DNA of 64,000 bases from Hydnum rufescens UP504 (GCA_014904985.1 MU128913.1:1-64000); one strand, 5' to 3'; numbered from the stretch's first letter, positions 45,232 through 57,562 are shown. Made by a program: numbers and translations. The notes: a model not told the origin generated them from the letters alone.

Positions 45232-46018
45232 CTAGCTAACTAGGTACCAACATGTGATTGCCTCAGGTGGCAGAAGTGGTTCAAGTGGTTGAGGTTCCAG
45301 AGGCCCAATCTGCACTTCTTTCCTCTGGTCAATAGCAACTTGCAATGCAGAAAGAGCAGCCTTCAGATTCTTCTGAGGAAAGAGATGTTCCAGCTTGTGA
45401 TTGAGCAGATTGCTGTTTGCACAGAGCATGGAGAAGGTATGCAATAAGGCATGATGCTGCTGCTGCATACCAGTGTATGGTTTTTGAAGACAAAACATTC
45501 AGCTTTAGCTGAGCATGCCCATTGTATTTCATTTCACTGGAGGCATTCAAATTAATCAACATGGCCCATAGTTAGCCATAGTTAGTAACTAGTTGAAGTG
45601 CCAGAGGCTGATTTCACTTACATTTCACCATGCCATAGCTGCTTTCTCAATAAGATATCCCCTCCAGAGACATCACTGGTACCATCTGAAAGATACTTGA
45701 GCATTGCCTCCTGAAGGCCAGGAAACTCTGGTGTCTCTCCATCTGGGAGTCTGAGTGGGACCAGTGCAACAAGTTTTGTTGGAGGTATGAGCTTGCATAT
45801 ACATATTACATAAGATATATTGCACTGGGTCACCAAATATACACTAGTTCTTGCTTCCACCCACCATCCACCTGAACTTGCCCATTCAACAAGTTTGTGG
45901 GCTCTCTCCACTCCCCCACTTTCCTTGTCAAGCTCCTGAAGTAATGCATGGAAACCCCTGCCCAAGGCCCATGCCAGGGCCGTGCTGTGATGAGGACACC
46001 AAACAAATGTAAACACAA
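45232..46018 (-). pseudogene. Unrecognised minus-strand protein relic
   Basis: The frame 45618-46016 (FHALLQELDKESGGVERAHK ... LPDGETPEFPGLQEAMLKYL) looks protein-like, and 45232-45562 may belong to a downstream exon. No family is recognised. It may be part of the same decayed gene as the zinc-finger frame at 46.8-47.3 kb, which is on the same strand. Confidence 0.3.
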
Positions 46019-46348
46019 AGAAATTCAGCTAAGCCCAGTGTAAGTCTGGCCAAGTCCAAATGAATCTGGGCAAGAGTAAGATAGTAAATGACAGGGGAAT
46101 GGAGGAGAAATCCTACAGCCTGGGAGGGTCTAGGCAGAAGTGAGCACAGCAGTCCTTAAGCTCACAAAGTCAGCTGGAAAGCACTCAGAGCTGTAGTCCA
46201 GAGTAGAAGTGGAAATCCTGAGAGACCAAAGCTGGGTCTCTGGATGTCACCCCTGCAGACTACTTATACATAGTTCTTATACTACAGGGGATTGATTGCT
46301 TAACAAGGGGTGGTTACAGGGGGGCAGGCACAGGAGGGGGAGTGGGCA

Positions 46349-46585
46349 GGGGACAGGAAAGTGGAGGGAACAGGAAAGTGGAGGGAACAGGAAAGGGGAG
46401 GGAACAGGAAAAGGGAGGGAACAGGAAAGGGAGGGAACAGGAAAGGGAGGGAACAGGAAAGGGGAGGGAACAGGAAAAGGGAGGGAACAGGAAAGGGAGG
46501 GAACAGGAAAGGGGAGGGAACAGGAAAAGGGAGGGAACAGGAAAGGGGAGGGAACAGGAAAGGGGAGGGAACAGGAACAGGGCCA
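46349..46585. repeat. Minisatellite of GGGAACAGGAAAGGGGA type
   Basis: About 14 tandem units of 16-18 bp, purine-only on the plus strand. Unit length changes by one or two bases, producing several overlapping G/R/E-rich shadow frames. A long purine tract of this kind can form triplex DNA. Confidence 0.9.
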
Positions 46586-46777
46586 GGGGGGGCCAGGGGT
46601 AAGCATGTGGAAACTGGAAGCACAGGAAATGAAGGGGAAATGAAACAGAGGCAGGGACAAATCAGAAACAAACAGGAACCAAAACCATTACCCATGAAAT
46701 GGACAAACTCTGACAGCCCATCTCTCTGGCACATAGGCATTGTTTGAGTGGGATGGGGGAAGGGATTAGGGAAGGGA

Positions 46778-47299
46778 TTAGACCAGGGATGAGGCCAGCA
46801 GTGGGGTGGGTTGGATCACAGATAGATGCTCCAGCCCAGTTGGTGGTGTGACTTCAAAGTAACCCTCCCCAGTAGTAAGGAATTTATTAAGTCGTCTCTG
46901 CACCCAGAGCACACTGCCTGACTCAGATACCTCCCCATGGGCTTTGCCACCCTTGGCAACTGGACAGCGATGTTTCCGAAAAGCTGAGTCATCAGCTTGT
47001 TTGGCAGTCAAGAACCCACAATCCAAACACACCAGGCCTCTCTGATAGATAATGCCTGGGATTGGAAGACGGCCTTGCTTCTCTTTAAAGAATGGTGATC
47101 TGATCATGTCCTTATAAGGCTGGAGGATATGGGTGTGAAGGGTGTGGATCAATTGCATTCGAGGAGGGAGTTGTGGCCTGCCAACACATGAGCGGGTGGT
47201 ATTGCGCACATGGGTGGAGATAGATTTCAAGGGCTCCTTCAGTTGAGTATCAAGGAGTAAGCCTGTGTGACAATGGGTGCAGATGACTAGGCCTTCCAA
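46778..47299 (-). CDS. OrsD-like zinc-finger protein (DUF3505 type), partial
   Basis: A 173-residue minus-strand frame with cysteines in the pattern expected of the OrsD/DUF3505 group. It has VICTHCHTGL near the N-terminus, then THVRNTTRSC, then GLVCLDCGFLTAKQ followed about 12 residues on by FRKHRCP, and later VLWVQRRLNKFLTTGEGYFE. The pair C-x2-C ... H-x3-C suggests a zinc finger. The family is common in basidiomycetes, and its function is not established. The frame is intact but does not begin with a clear first exon; an N-terminal exon may lie near 47.5 kb (MASKRPCLDNPERTIDG on the minus strand). The surrounding DNA is CpG-poor. Confidence 0.5.
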   Translation of the reverse strand: MEGLVICTHCHTGLLLDTQLKEPLKSISTHVRNTTRSCVGRPQLPPRMQLIHTLHTHILQPYKDMIRSPFFKEKQGRLPIPGIIYQRGLVCLDCGFLTAKQADDSAFRKHRCPVAKGGKAHGEVSESGSVLWVQRRLNKFLTTGEGYFEVTPPTGLEHLSVIQPTPLLASSLV

Positions 47300-47595
47300 G
47301 GCCAGAAATACAAGCCCTAGATCTGCAAGAGCTCTTCTGTGATTGTCATAAGCTAGGTTAGGGTAAAGTGTAGGTTAGATTAAACACCAAACTTCAACAC
47401 AGGGGACTCACACATATCCCCAGGCAACAGAGTTATAAAAAATTGTCACCAAAAGGAGCAATGGATCTTTGTGAAATCAATGGCCCATCAATGGTCCTTT
47501 CAGGGTTATCCAGGCAGGGTCGTTTAGAGGCCATGATATGGTGGGACACATCGGTGTCAGATTTCTGAGAGGTACTCAGAGCTAGCTCATGAACC

Positions 47596-49700
47596 ATGGA
47601 TGCTAACAACTTACCTTTCTTTTTGACAGCTTATTCTCCTGGTCTGCCAAGGATTCCCCTGTCGCCCGGGTGGCTCGGCGCACGGGTAAAACAACTTCCA
47701 CTTTGGAGAATTGTTGGGGAGGTGGGCGACTTGATGTCACAGTTTGACCCAAGGATAAGGTATTCTTTATGTTTTGGAAACCCATCACACTTCACGATGT
47801 TGGATGTGTGGCTCTTAAGCCGGCAAGTTCCGGAAACTGCCCTTATCTTTCCGTCTTCTATGAGGGTTGTAACCAGGGGGGTCCCCCGCCCAACCACTAG
47901 TCGCGATAACGCGCTTGGTTGGGCTCCTCCTGGTGCACTCTCCCCATCTGCCCGTGACACCTGTTCCTACATCCCCGTCTCCAGTGTTTTTCTTATTGGC
48001 GGACCAGTAGTCACGTGACCTCAACGGGCGCCTCAGCAGTTAAAAAGTTGCCTCATTATCAGCCTATTAAGGAAGCCACTAGGCAGCCCATGGTAAAGAA
48101 TAAAGACTGAAATTGTAGCCCTGATGACTGGGCAAAAGGCTATCTTGGTACAGCGGGCACGGATATCTGCTATGCTTCGGGTAAACTTTACACATGCCAG
48201 TGAGGAATTCATGCTCCACGTTAAACTCATTCTTGAACAGCTGGATTTCGAAGAGCTCGTAAGACTCGACAAGTTTCTGAGACTTGAAAGCATGCTGGCG
48301 CCAGAGATCGATCAGCCAGGGTTTGGTGTATTTCAGTAGATGAGAATTTGAAGCTTTGCTGAAGGTGGGACAATGGTCGTTGAGCTGCGTTCAAGTTCAT
48401 TTTGAGGTCGTGGAAGAGAGCAACAATGTGTTGGATGAATGGCGGTCTTGCACGGCGAGGTTTTATACCCTCCTGTTTTTCATCACCTTTCTTAGCTTTC
48501 GCCATGCGAATCAAAGAAAGCCATATCTGATACAAATCATGACTCGGCAAGTACCGGTGTTGAGCGAGTGAGCTAGCGTCAACACCTCTAGTCCCAAGTT
48601 TTTGTTCGATTGTCTAGCTCATCCTCTTGAAATTGTTCCGACGTTAGTGGTGCGCTTTAACAACGTGCCCTGCTCAATTGTCAGTCTACTTGGCATCCTG
48701 CAAGCACAGCTGTGATGAAACTTGGGACGTAGGCCGAGAGCAGTGGACTGGAGATTTGGGCTCCAAGGCAACTATGTGGCACCGACCCGAGCGTCGTTGT
48801 GATAGCACTTTGACGCCCTACTCCCCATTCTCTGGCTTTTCTATGAACACACATTTTGACTCGTTCGTGGTTCGTTCACTGCTCTAATCGTCCTAGTCGA
48901 AGGCACTCACCTCGTACATGTTCAGGTCGAAATATCAAAAAAACCACGAACGCACAAACGCAGAGAAGGAACTACGTGCACTTTCCCGCGTCCCCCCTGC
49001 TATCGTTCCCTCATCCGGATCCACAATGCTGCACAACCTATTCCCCGTCGCCACGTATCTTAATTGCGACTACTATTCTGGGGGAGCAGGAGCCCTCGTC
49101 CCTAATGGAAGTCTCATGCCCTCGGGATACCGGCACTATTCCCCCTACTATCCTACTGCTGCCTTGGAAATTATATGGCCTCAGCAGTATCAGCATCCTT
49201 ATTCATACATGGGCCAACATTCGTACTCGTATGGATACGGCTACAGCGGACCGTACGCGGGCATAAATGGAGGACTGGGGTGCAGCCATACTACCCGCCC
49301 CAAACTATGATGCCCTACTTCATGGGATATCAACGAGGATACTGATCCATCGTGTGCCAACAGTCTCTGCCTTCCTCATAGCCACTTGCGTCACCGATAT
49401 TCCTGCGACTATCATGATCATGATTACGATTACGATTACGACGTTGGACGCTACGGTCCCTGGTCCACATTTTCCCAATTGACGTTGCAATCCTCCTCAG
49501 TGTGATCCTCCAATACTGCCTCATCCCCGAGTTCACTTCTCTCAAAAACTGTTTGGTGGATCTGTCTTCATTTTTTCCCCACATTATTTATTCTTCGCCT
49601 AGTGCTCTCGTTCGGAATTTCTGTTTGCCCTGGTGGTGTATCACGATCGGATATGAAGAACTAGTTTTAATGGATATTGTCTTGTGCTTGTAATGCATGG
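47596..49700. other. CpG-rich segment with unrecognised frames
   Basis: CpG content rises sharply at about 47.63 kb. Candidate coding pieces are 48227-48550 minus (MPSHDLYQIWLSLIRMAKAK..., basic), 48124-48339 plus, and 48918-49310 plus, whose C-terminal half is rich in tyrosine and glycine (YSYMGQHSYSYGYGYSGPYA). None matches a family I know. They probably represent pieces of host genes like the AP-3 and Doa1 relics next to them. Confidence 0.3.
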
Positions 49701-49742
49701 GTCCTTCGAGACTCCGAACTCCACAATCGGCGTATTTATCCA

Positions 49743-52700
49743 TCATCTCCCGTATCCGAAAACATTCATTTTATGAGAGAGGTATATTGCAATATCTTTG
49801 AATATGTTGCGATATGTCTCTCCCATAAGGGCTAAAAGACGGATGTTAGTTTCGGACACTACACGGTCCGCCATAATTCTGGGTCTTTGCTGGGGTACCT
49901 GATCCCTCACTAAGTCAGGCCCTACCCGTACTGTAATGTGAGGATATCCCAGGGGTCTGGAAGCATCAAGAGGACGTCCTGGGACATCCATCAAGCCCAT
50001 ACCTTCTTTTTCACCCTGATTACCTGGATCAGCTCGGGTGCAACTGACAGCGAGCCCATTCTTCCTCTCACCATCATCATCCAACTCGTATAGGGGGAAA
50101 CCTCTACTCAGAGGTTTCGTGCTCGCAAGAAACCTGCTTACGCTGCTGCTCGAAGGCTGTGTTGTCGGAGATTTCAATGACAGTGGGGGCGTCGCTAACG
50201 TCGAAGTATAGACCTCTCCGCCTCGATCGACCACAAGGGGGTTGAGGACCTGCTGCGGAGAGAGGGGTACGACGACCGAGATAGAACGGGGATGGGGCCG
50301 AACGCAGGTGTTCGCACTGGATGCTAGTTAACTACTCTTCACACGGGGAAAGAAACACGTGGAACTAAGTAAGGCTGCAGTGCTCACCTGCCAAGGAGGG
50401 TATGTAGTCTAGACAAATAATGGGGATTGAATCCACATCATTTTGAGGGGCTGAGCGATGAGGCAGATCATCCAGCATCAGGGCAATGCGTTCGGCCCTA
50501 CGCTAATAATCAAAAATCGCATAGCTGATTAGTACCAGTTCACAAGAAAAGTCCTGCCCTTGCCTTTTCTCTCACCGCGGCATCTCCTGGGTTTTTAATG
50601 TAAGCCTCGGCCATCAAGTCATCTCATTTTCTCTTCGTTCCCTTGCACTTCTCTTTCGCAGACTTGTCTTCTGCCTTCCCCTTTCCTTTCTTTCGACGGT
50701 TAGCTGTTGGAGGTGCGTCCTCTATATCCTCTTCATTGTTGCTAGCAATAATCCCGCTGCCTTCAACTTTAAAGCGAGAAAGTGGGACGATTCGAATCCC
50801 AAGGTCGAGACCCTCCGGAACGCGGACGTGAGCCTGGGATTAGGGCGCAATGCCATTCAGTTCTCGAACATGTAGCGGTCGAATTAGATATAGACTTTTG
50901 GGGAAACTGGGTTCGGCCCATGAGGTTTTGGGAAGGGGAGGAAGAGAGGAATCGGATGATTCTAAGGATGATTCTAAGTATGAGATGGAACTTCGGTGAT
51001 AACCTTTACTGATGTTTGGACAAGTTAACCTTCATAAATGTGAGCAATTGAAAAATATTTGAGGGCTGGGCAGTACGTGAGAGGAATTTCAGGAAGTGCA
51101 TATGCCCGGAAGAGGCGAGAATCGCGGTAGGAAGAAACTCACACGTTCTTGCACTTCGATGTGTGAGCTAGCGGTGAAACGATCGAGACTGGAAATCATC
51201 TTGTCGGCCTGGTCCTTTATATCTGGGAGCAAACCCTCACCCGAGTGCTTAGACACTCCCGCCGCCCAGTGCCCGAATATTTTGAGCGCACTCTGCAAAT
51301 AAACTACGATTGTCTCCTCCGGTAGTAGCATGATGTTGGGCTGCAACAGAAGAGGGGCTGGCTCTTGTGGGCTCACTAGCTCTCTGTCACGATAATGTGA
51401 GTGTACTCAGAGAAAGAATGGTAGGCCAAGGGCCAATACAAACGAGATCGACACGTACGAAAAATATGTGCCATATATTCATGTAGCAGCCCACAAAACT
51501 TCAGAGCAACTTGTGGGATCGGGGCAATTTTCCAATAATACATCATCGCTCAATAGGCAGAGCATCAGCCCAACAGTGAATGTTTTTCATACCCCGAACT
51601 TCACCATGACATCGAGGAGTTTGTCATTGATATCGCGTCCTATAGAGCCCACGTTAGAAACGTAAGCCAGGTCAATGAGGACGGAGATACCACTCGAAAT
51701 CAGTAACATTCTCATATGCTGTTGTGAGAACACATGGTAATAATGCCTCGGCAAACTCCAAGGCAGTAAGCGGAGGTGAGTGTCGAGGGTGTAGTTGATG
51801 GATCTGCACGGTTACCGGGATAGCCAGAGACATATCGGATGTCGCTACTGCTGCTGTGCGTGCGAGAGATTGGGCGGCAGTTGGGAGAGCGGATGTCGCA
51901 CGTTCTTGGCTGGACGGTGTGCAAGCAGTCTGTGGACAATTGACTGTAAGTTATGGTCAGTCACCTGGCGATGAATGTCAGTGTTCAGTCCGTACGTCAA
52001 CGAGAAACCATGGAAGAAACAAGATCAAGAGCACGCGTTCGTATGCTGATGTCGTGATCTTCAATGCTGGAGATGATCTCATCTTGGTGGGTGGCAACGA
52101 GATGGGCGGGAGGGAACTATTTCTGCCATGGCCAATAACGGAATGTATTTCACTGATTTGCACTCGCTGCACGGTCAACGTAGGTTTCGTTACACGAGGG
52201 AGCCCGAGCATAGTTCACAGTTCTGATCTGGGTCGCGCAAAAATGCGGCCAGTTTATCGATGCACGTCTTTGCCAGAGAGTTGCCACCTGGGCCCTCTAC
52301 CATGCCGCCGATAGTGCAAGTATGCACACATCCGTACAGCAGAGACACCGCGGGTGTTGTTGAGATGAGATCTGTTACTGGCTTCTGCAGCTTTTTCACT
52401 AGACAAGGCTCGAACGGAGCTAGAGAACCTAGCTAAGATAAGAATACCAGAGGGATAATGAACCAAGCAGAAACATTAGACACTGTAGTAGTCCGGGAGA
52501 ATGGATGACAAGGGCCAGACCAGCTTGATCACTTTAATGAGCATCCAATTATTGGAAGACTTGGACACAATATCGAATAATTGGGGGGCGAAAGGAAGGT
52601 AATACTGGGCATCCCGCCTCGCCAGTTCGCAAAGCACATTAACCGTCGCAGATACAGCCCCTGGATAATGTCGAGGTCGATTCAGCACGTTACGGACAAA

Positions 52701-53495
52701 CGAACATGCTGAACAGACCTGAATCGGGTCATCAAGCTTCTCGCGAAGAGGATTGAAAGAATGCGGGAGAACTTCAGGATACTTCATAAGGACCTTGTAC
52801 ATCATTAGAATCGCACATTTGTGTATTCGTGGTCGAGAATGGTTCAGCATTGCAATCAGGTCATGCGAGAGGTCACGGCCCAGGTCTGGAGTGACAATAT
52901 ATGATAAGCTATCAAGGGAAATGGTTGTGTCGGCCGGGTGGGGAGACGCAATGTCCTATGAGAGTCAACGCATATGAGACCTGGGGATGGATCAAGCTGG
53001 AGGAATCATTACCTTCTTCAAGGTATTAGTAGTCAGCATTATGACATCGGTATCCACTTTGAACGATTGCACGGCAGTAAGGTATCCCACCGCTTTTAGG
53101 TGGATCTTAGAAGAAGACATGTCCTCTACAACGTGGAATGAGGCCCATGACATGTCATAGCCCAACATGTCGAGCTAATAGAACTCATTCAGACGAGGGA
53201 AATAAATGTCAAGATTATCACGCACGTAGGTCAGCTTAAGAATAGCAGCCGCCTTAAGCTCCATGTCCTTGCTTCGAACCTCACTCCGAACGTCATTTAT
53301 AGCAAGTGAAATGAACTCTGGTTCGTCTTTCTTGCTCGATGCTTGCAGACCTCGAATTAAGTCTGAGAGGGTACGTTCGAACGTCCTGAGGGGTTGTGGC
53401 TGGATGCTAGACAGAGGTGCCACCGTACGCTTTTCAGTGGCCCTAGGTGTCGTACTTTGAGGGAGTTGGGTAACTAGATTCAAGGAGTGTAACAA
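49743..53495 (-). pseudogene. AP-3 adaptor complex delta subunit, multiply disrupted
   Basis: AP-3 delta is the large adaptin of the Golgi/endosome-to-vacuole coat. The minus strand shows FERTLSDLIRGLQASSKKDE and an intron (53175-53225), then KLTY/LDMLGYDMSWASFHVVE. Introns 52956-53012, 52433-52520, 52153-52218 and 51965-52008 follow. Diagnostic blocks are NHSRPRIHKCAILMMYKVLM, NNWMLIKVIKLLGSLAPFEP and VEGPGGNSLAKTCIDKLAAF, and later PEETIVVYLQSALKIFGHWA and SSHIEVQERV. The KKGKGKAEDKSAKEK tail and VVDRGGEV C-terminus lie at 50-50.8 kb. The frame breaks near 52105 (EIVPS/HLVATHQDE), near 51925 and near 51740 (FEWYL/VLIDLAYVS). A TGA replaces W in AATWIYGTYF near 51484. The start is unresolved. 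Confidence 0.85.
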
Positions 53496-53679
53496 GCGCC
53501 TTAGATAGACTAACTCGAATCCAGAGTTATCCGGAGTACCTTACATAATGATCGGCCAAGCGAAATAAATGTGGGATCTTCGTGATAAGGGCGTGAAGGG
53601 CATTTTGATCTGTCAGAAAATTCAAGGTCTCATCGGGGGATTAGTGAAAGAAAAACTTTGGTTGTGGACGACACCGTCA

Positions 53680-54539
53680 CGGGTAAGGAAGTCCATAGCG
53701 CTCGCTGAAGACACGGATAACACCATCGCTAGATCCACTTATGATATCTCCATTGGCATTGCAGAGACCGCCCATACAGAGATTGCAGGATGGACTATCA
53801 CCTGGGAATATTCTCCATCTACAAGATTGACGCGACTTAGAGCTAACAGATCATAACGAAAATCCCCCATAGAAATACCTTTCCAAACACGGACACTAGC
53901 GATCTTCGCCTCCCAAGACCATTTCTCCAGAGGGTAATAGAGCGACAGAGTACACAAAGGATGTATGCCCGGAAGTACGTGGATCACGTCTCTTTCCAGA
54001 GCCCACACTTGAATCTCGCTAATTGCGAAAGGGGGACGCAATGAGAGAAACGAGGTTATACATGCATGGCACCAAGAGCGCAGTCATTTTCAGAGTGGCC
54101 CAAGAATACGCGAGTGGGTGATTCACTCCTTCCGATAGAGAACGCATGAATCAGAGTATCCTGTCCACCGGCGACAAGATAGCCTTCCGATACACATAAT
54201 TCCTACACCCATAAGAGAGACACAAAAAACAATCTAGGTACGGACCTTGTGGAACTTCTGGCGTGGGTGCACCACCTTGACGAACCCCGTACCCGCGTCA
54301 AATGGCTTCGAAGGAATAAACGAAGAGCCAGTATCGGGTCGGGTCCACGCAATAGCCTTGGTATCTTGAGATGCAGATAGCACTAAACTCGGCGAAGGAG
54401 AGGCCACAGCTCGAACCTTCAAATAAAGAGGTGAAGCGTCGTTCAGCCAGGTCAAAAATTGGACCCGAAAGATATACCAGCATGATGAACGTACATCTTG
54501 GGTATTCCCTGTGAGTGTGGCAGACAGTTTGAAGACCAT
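53680..54539 (-). pseudogene. Doa1/Lub1 (PLAA-type) WD40 fragment, deleted and frameshifted
   Basis: Doa1/Lub1 is a Cdc48 cofactor in ubiquitin homeostasis with a seven-blade WD40 propeller followed by PFU and PUL domains. The minus strand starts MVFKLSATLTGNTQD. After intron 54417-54494 it reads VRAVASPSPSLVLSASQDTK, and after intron 54203-54245 ELCVSEGYLVAGGQDTLIHA and VFLGHSENDCALG. It then skips roughly three blades to SEIQVWALERDVIHVLPG. Next come HTSFVYSVALLPSGEMVLGG (frameshift, one base missing), EDR/SVRVWK (one base extra), and IVHPAISVWAVSAMP/NGDII (one base missing). No PFU or PUL domain follows; the AP-3 delta relic begins within about 200 bp. It is clearly non-functional. Confidence 0.85.
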
Positions 54540-55026
54540 AACTGTGAGCGATCGTGCTCGATTTGGGCGAAAATAATGAGAAGAAGAATAAGAAGGACAC
54601 AGCGGAGAATTCCGGATTACATCTACGCATCCAGCATCTTGAAGTGTGATGGAAGGCAACCCACGCATACACACCTACCAACAGCCCCGCCCTGTTTTAG
54701 GGGGCCCAACGACCCCTTTTGGGTGTGTTCTGATTTAATTGTGATTTGTGTTGCTTTAAACTCTGTTTACAGGAAATGGGTCAAACAATTCCCAAAGTAT
54801 CTGATCTCCACGCCATGAAATTGCAGCAAGGGCATATGAAGAGCGCAGAAAAGAAGGTAACAAGGACGACAAGGAAGATGTTGATATCCAGGTCACAAAT
54901 GGAATAACATTTAGCCAGTGAGTCAAGTATATGGTACGTGAATTGTTATGCCAGGTACTGATTAAGATGATACAGCCTCTCCAACCTGGGAGGTATGGAG
55001 ATGATGACTCGAGGGGATTTGGATGA

Positions 55027-56318
55027 GATGACAGGCCTGAGGCTCCTCATTATGATCCTGATGCGCAAGAAGATGAGGAGGAATTAGAGGAAGGTGAAAT
55101 TGTGGAAGATGAGAATGACAGGAACAATGGTGGAGAGACCCCAGGGCAAGTTGTTCCTGCCACCATCACATCTGATTTTATTCATTAATAATTTTGAGAA
55201 AAGGCCTGGAATGGGTATGCATGCCCAAAAGAAGATCGCACGCTTAGCAGATTTCAACATGAGGGCTACTGCTAGGCATGGTGAAAGTCTTTACTTCTTT
55301 TCCCATAAACAATTATTGACAGTATGCACCACAGAGGACATAATCACACCCTCTGGTTCTCATAAAATTCCTATCAACAAATACCATGAGCATAGGACCA
55401 GCCAAAAGGGTGTACTACTTGATCATGGAAGCAACTGGCATCATCACCTTGAACCATTCATCCCTGACCCCACCCAGATTCTTCGTCTTGTCAAAAACCC
55501 CTCATTCTCCTGGAAGCCTGGTACTACTGAAGTCCTTGGTGTCCTTCAGCACATTCCCAAAGTCCCTAGTTCAGTATATCAACAGATGAGGGAAGCTCTC
55601 CAGGCCTTCCATGATTCAGGGCCACAGTCCAGTACCAAGTCAACAACTCATGACAAGAGGTCGGGGAGCAACAGACCTTCCCCACATATAGGGTTCTGGG
55701 CCAAGGGTTCACCTGCTCGCAATGGAAAGGCTGCTGGGTACCCCTGGGTGACAAAGGACACTACCCATGTCACAGGTGCTACTTTGCAGCATCTCCAAAT
55801 TATCTGCAATCTTCTCAGGGATAATTTCAACAATTTCATCATGAATATTCTTCGGGTGCAGGATCCAAAGCTATGGCTAAGAATGCAACTGTATGTATCC
55901 ATACTCAAGGTGAAATGATAACTTACCATCTTTGCACAGAATACAGCTCTTTCTTGATCTCAACTATGTGGGGGTCTATGAGAGAAACTCATACTTGAGG
56001 TGGGGGGCTGCTTACAGCTGTATGGTTCTCATTGATGGCTGTGCCAATGTTCTTCATTTGGACATGTCTGATGCAAAGCAGACCCTCAACTTCATCCTTG
56101 TTTTTGGAGACTTTAAAGGAGGGTACCTGCTGTTACCTCAAACTGGGATGAAGATTTATTTGGAGGAGGGTTGGGTGTTTGCATTCTGTGGCTCTGTCTT
56201 GGCTCATGCTGCTGAGTATGAGAGTGGGAGGAGGTTTTGCATTAATGCATTTACCTGCAGGGGAACTTATGCTGCTGCTAGGAAATTCTGGGAGAAGCAT
56301 GGGGTGTATGAATTGTAG
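55027..56318 (+). CDS. TET/JBP-like 2-oxoglutarate/Fe(II) dioxygenase
   Basis: Enzymes of this family oxidise 5-methylcytosine or thymine in DNA; fungal members expanded together with KDZ transposons. Three exons are supported. An acidic exon (to 55149, AQEDEEELEEGEIVEDE) is followed by intron 55150-55198, exon 55199-55890, intron 55891-55939 (49 bp, GTATGT...CACAG) and exon 55940-56318. The catalytic core is in the last exon: NVLHLDMSDA gives the HxD iron ligands, then FGDFKGGYLLLPQTGMKIYL, and VLAHAAEYE supplies the distal histidine. GRRFCINAFT supplies the arginine that binds 2-oxoglutarate. The core is free of stops. Upstream, a TGA at 55024 interrupts the acidic exon frame and no start ATG was found, so the N-terminus is unresolved and the gene may be damaged there. 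A different double-stranded beta-helix oxygenase is the alternative. Confidence 0.7.
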
Positions 56319-56319
56319 A

Positions 56320-57430
56320 GATATAATAACCAAATTCTCACTGCATCCTAGGTGTGTGTGATTTTGAAGGAGAGTCATGCATGAAACCAAATAGTGCTAC
56401 TGGGGGAATTGTAGGTGGTAACAATAGGTATCTATTGGTCTCACTAATGTTCAAACACATCCAGTATACATCAAGCAAAATAGTCTTATCATGCAGGAAG
56501 GTGTGCATGCTTCATTTTGCCCCATTCCCCATAGATTCTCTAGTGGGGTTCTTCTCTCAGTGACACAACAGGCAAAAGGAATATATTTTGATTATACAAC
56601 TTTGATGAAATATTTGCAGTAGAAAGCAGGATTTGAGAGATGATACATGTCTACACACTTCAATAAATGCACAGTCTGTGCCATCCTTTCCATAGATAAA
56701 TTGGAGGATGTTTCCAAGTTGTGGACAGTACCATCATAATGAATGGGAACATCCTCTAAGGCCTTGACCAGATGACACTAGTGGTTCCTGCAGTTTTGAC
56801 AGCAGAACCAATGTGACCTTCTTGACCAGCCATTGCATGGAAAAGAACACTTCTCTTGGGGAGTGAGGCCATGAAGGTACAAATTCTCAATGAAGGCCTG
56901 GAGGGGCTGTTGAGACTGGGACAACTGCAAGGCAACATAAAAGATATTAAGGAGGGATGTGAGCTGCAAATGAAGGTTATTATTGTCCAAGCACAGCATT
57001 CAGAGGCCCTCCATACCTGATCATTTTGAAACAGTGGTGAAGCCAACAACTTGGGCCTGTTTTCTATATCCAAATCTTTTGAAATGATCACCAGGATACC
57101 TAACAGATTGAGCATCTTGAACTGGAGTTGTGGCAGGGCAATGTAGTGCACCTCAGACCATGGTCATTAGACTGATGGCTCCAAGTTGGCCAAGGTGATC
57201 CAGGCACTGCACATCTGAGATCCAATGTAACCCATGAGCAAGTCCTTTGAGTGTGGCTGTATGGGTGCATCCTTTATTCATGTGAGTTGGTATCAGTGAT
57301 CAAGCTGATGGCCAATGTAGTCTTCAAGTATGTGATCCACAGAGCCTCTCCCTGTTTTAGGTTCAGGAACAAGATTGATAAACCAGGCTGTGGTCACAGA
57401 AATTAGCACCAGGAAAAGTTGATGCTGGTG
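56320..57430. other. No recognisable gene
   Basis: CpG-poor sequence after the dioxygenase. A cysteine-containing minus-strand frame at 56756-57151 (SVLFHAMAGQEGHIGSAVKT) shows no known family features. Confidence 0.3.
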
Positions 57431-57443
57431 TATGGATACTGTG

Positions 57444-57562
57444 GTTCAGGTTTAAACCTGTGGAACCTGACCCAGGTCAGGTTCCATTGTGGTCAGGTTC
57501 AAGTTTTTCCCTTGCCCTGAATCCAAAAACTGGTCTGAAACCAGGTTTAAACCTGAACCTGA
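57444..57562. repeat. Inverted repeat with palindromic AGGTTTAAACCT cores
   Basis: TTCAGGTTTAAACCTG (about 57446) and CAGGTTTAAACCTGAA (about 57542) are inverted copies, each with a 12-bp palindrome. CAGGTTC/GAACCTG motifs recur between them. Confidence 0.75.

Noticed and set aside
46277..46747. Overlapping G/R/E-rich and S/P/F-rich frames at the purine minisatellite
   Set aside because: All are low-complexity by-products of the 16-18-bp repeat on both strands.
49743..54539. Frame breaks in AP-3 delta and Doa1 dismissed as pure assembly errors
   Set aside because: A domain-sized internal deletion and a missing C-terminus accompany the indels, and nearby transposon frames are almost free of frameshifts. 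Error cannot be excluded for individual indels in C-runs.
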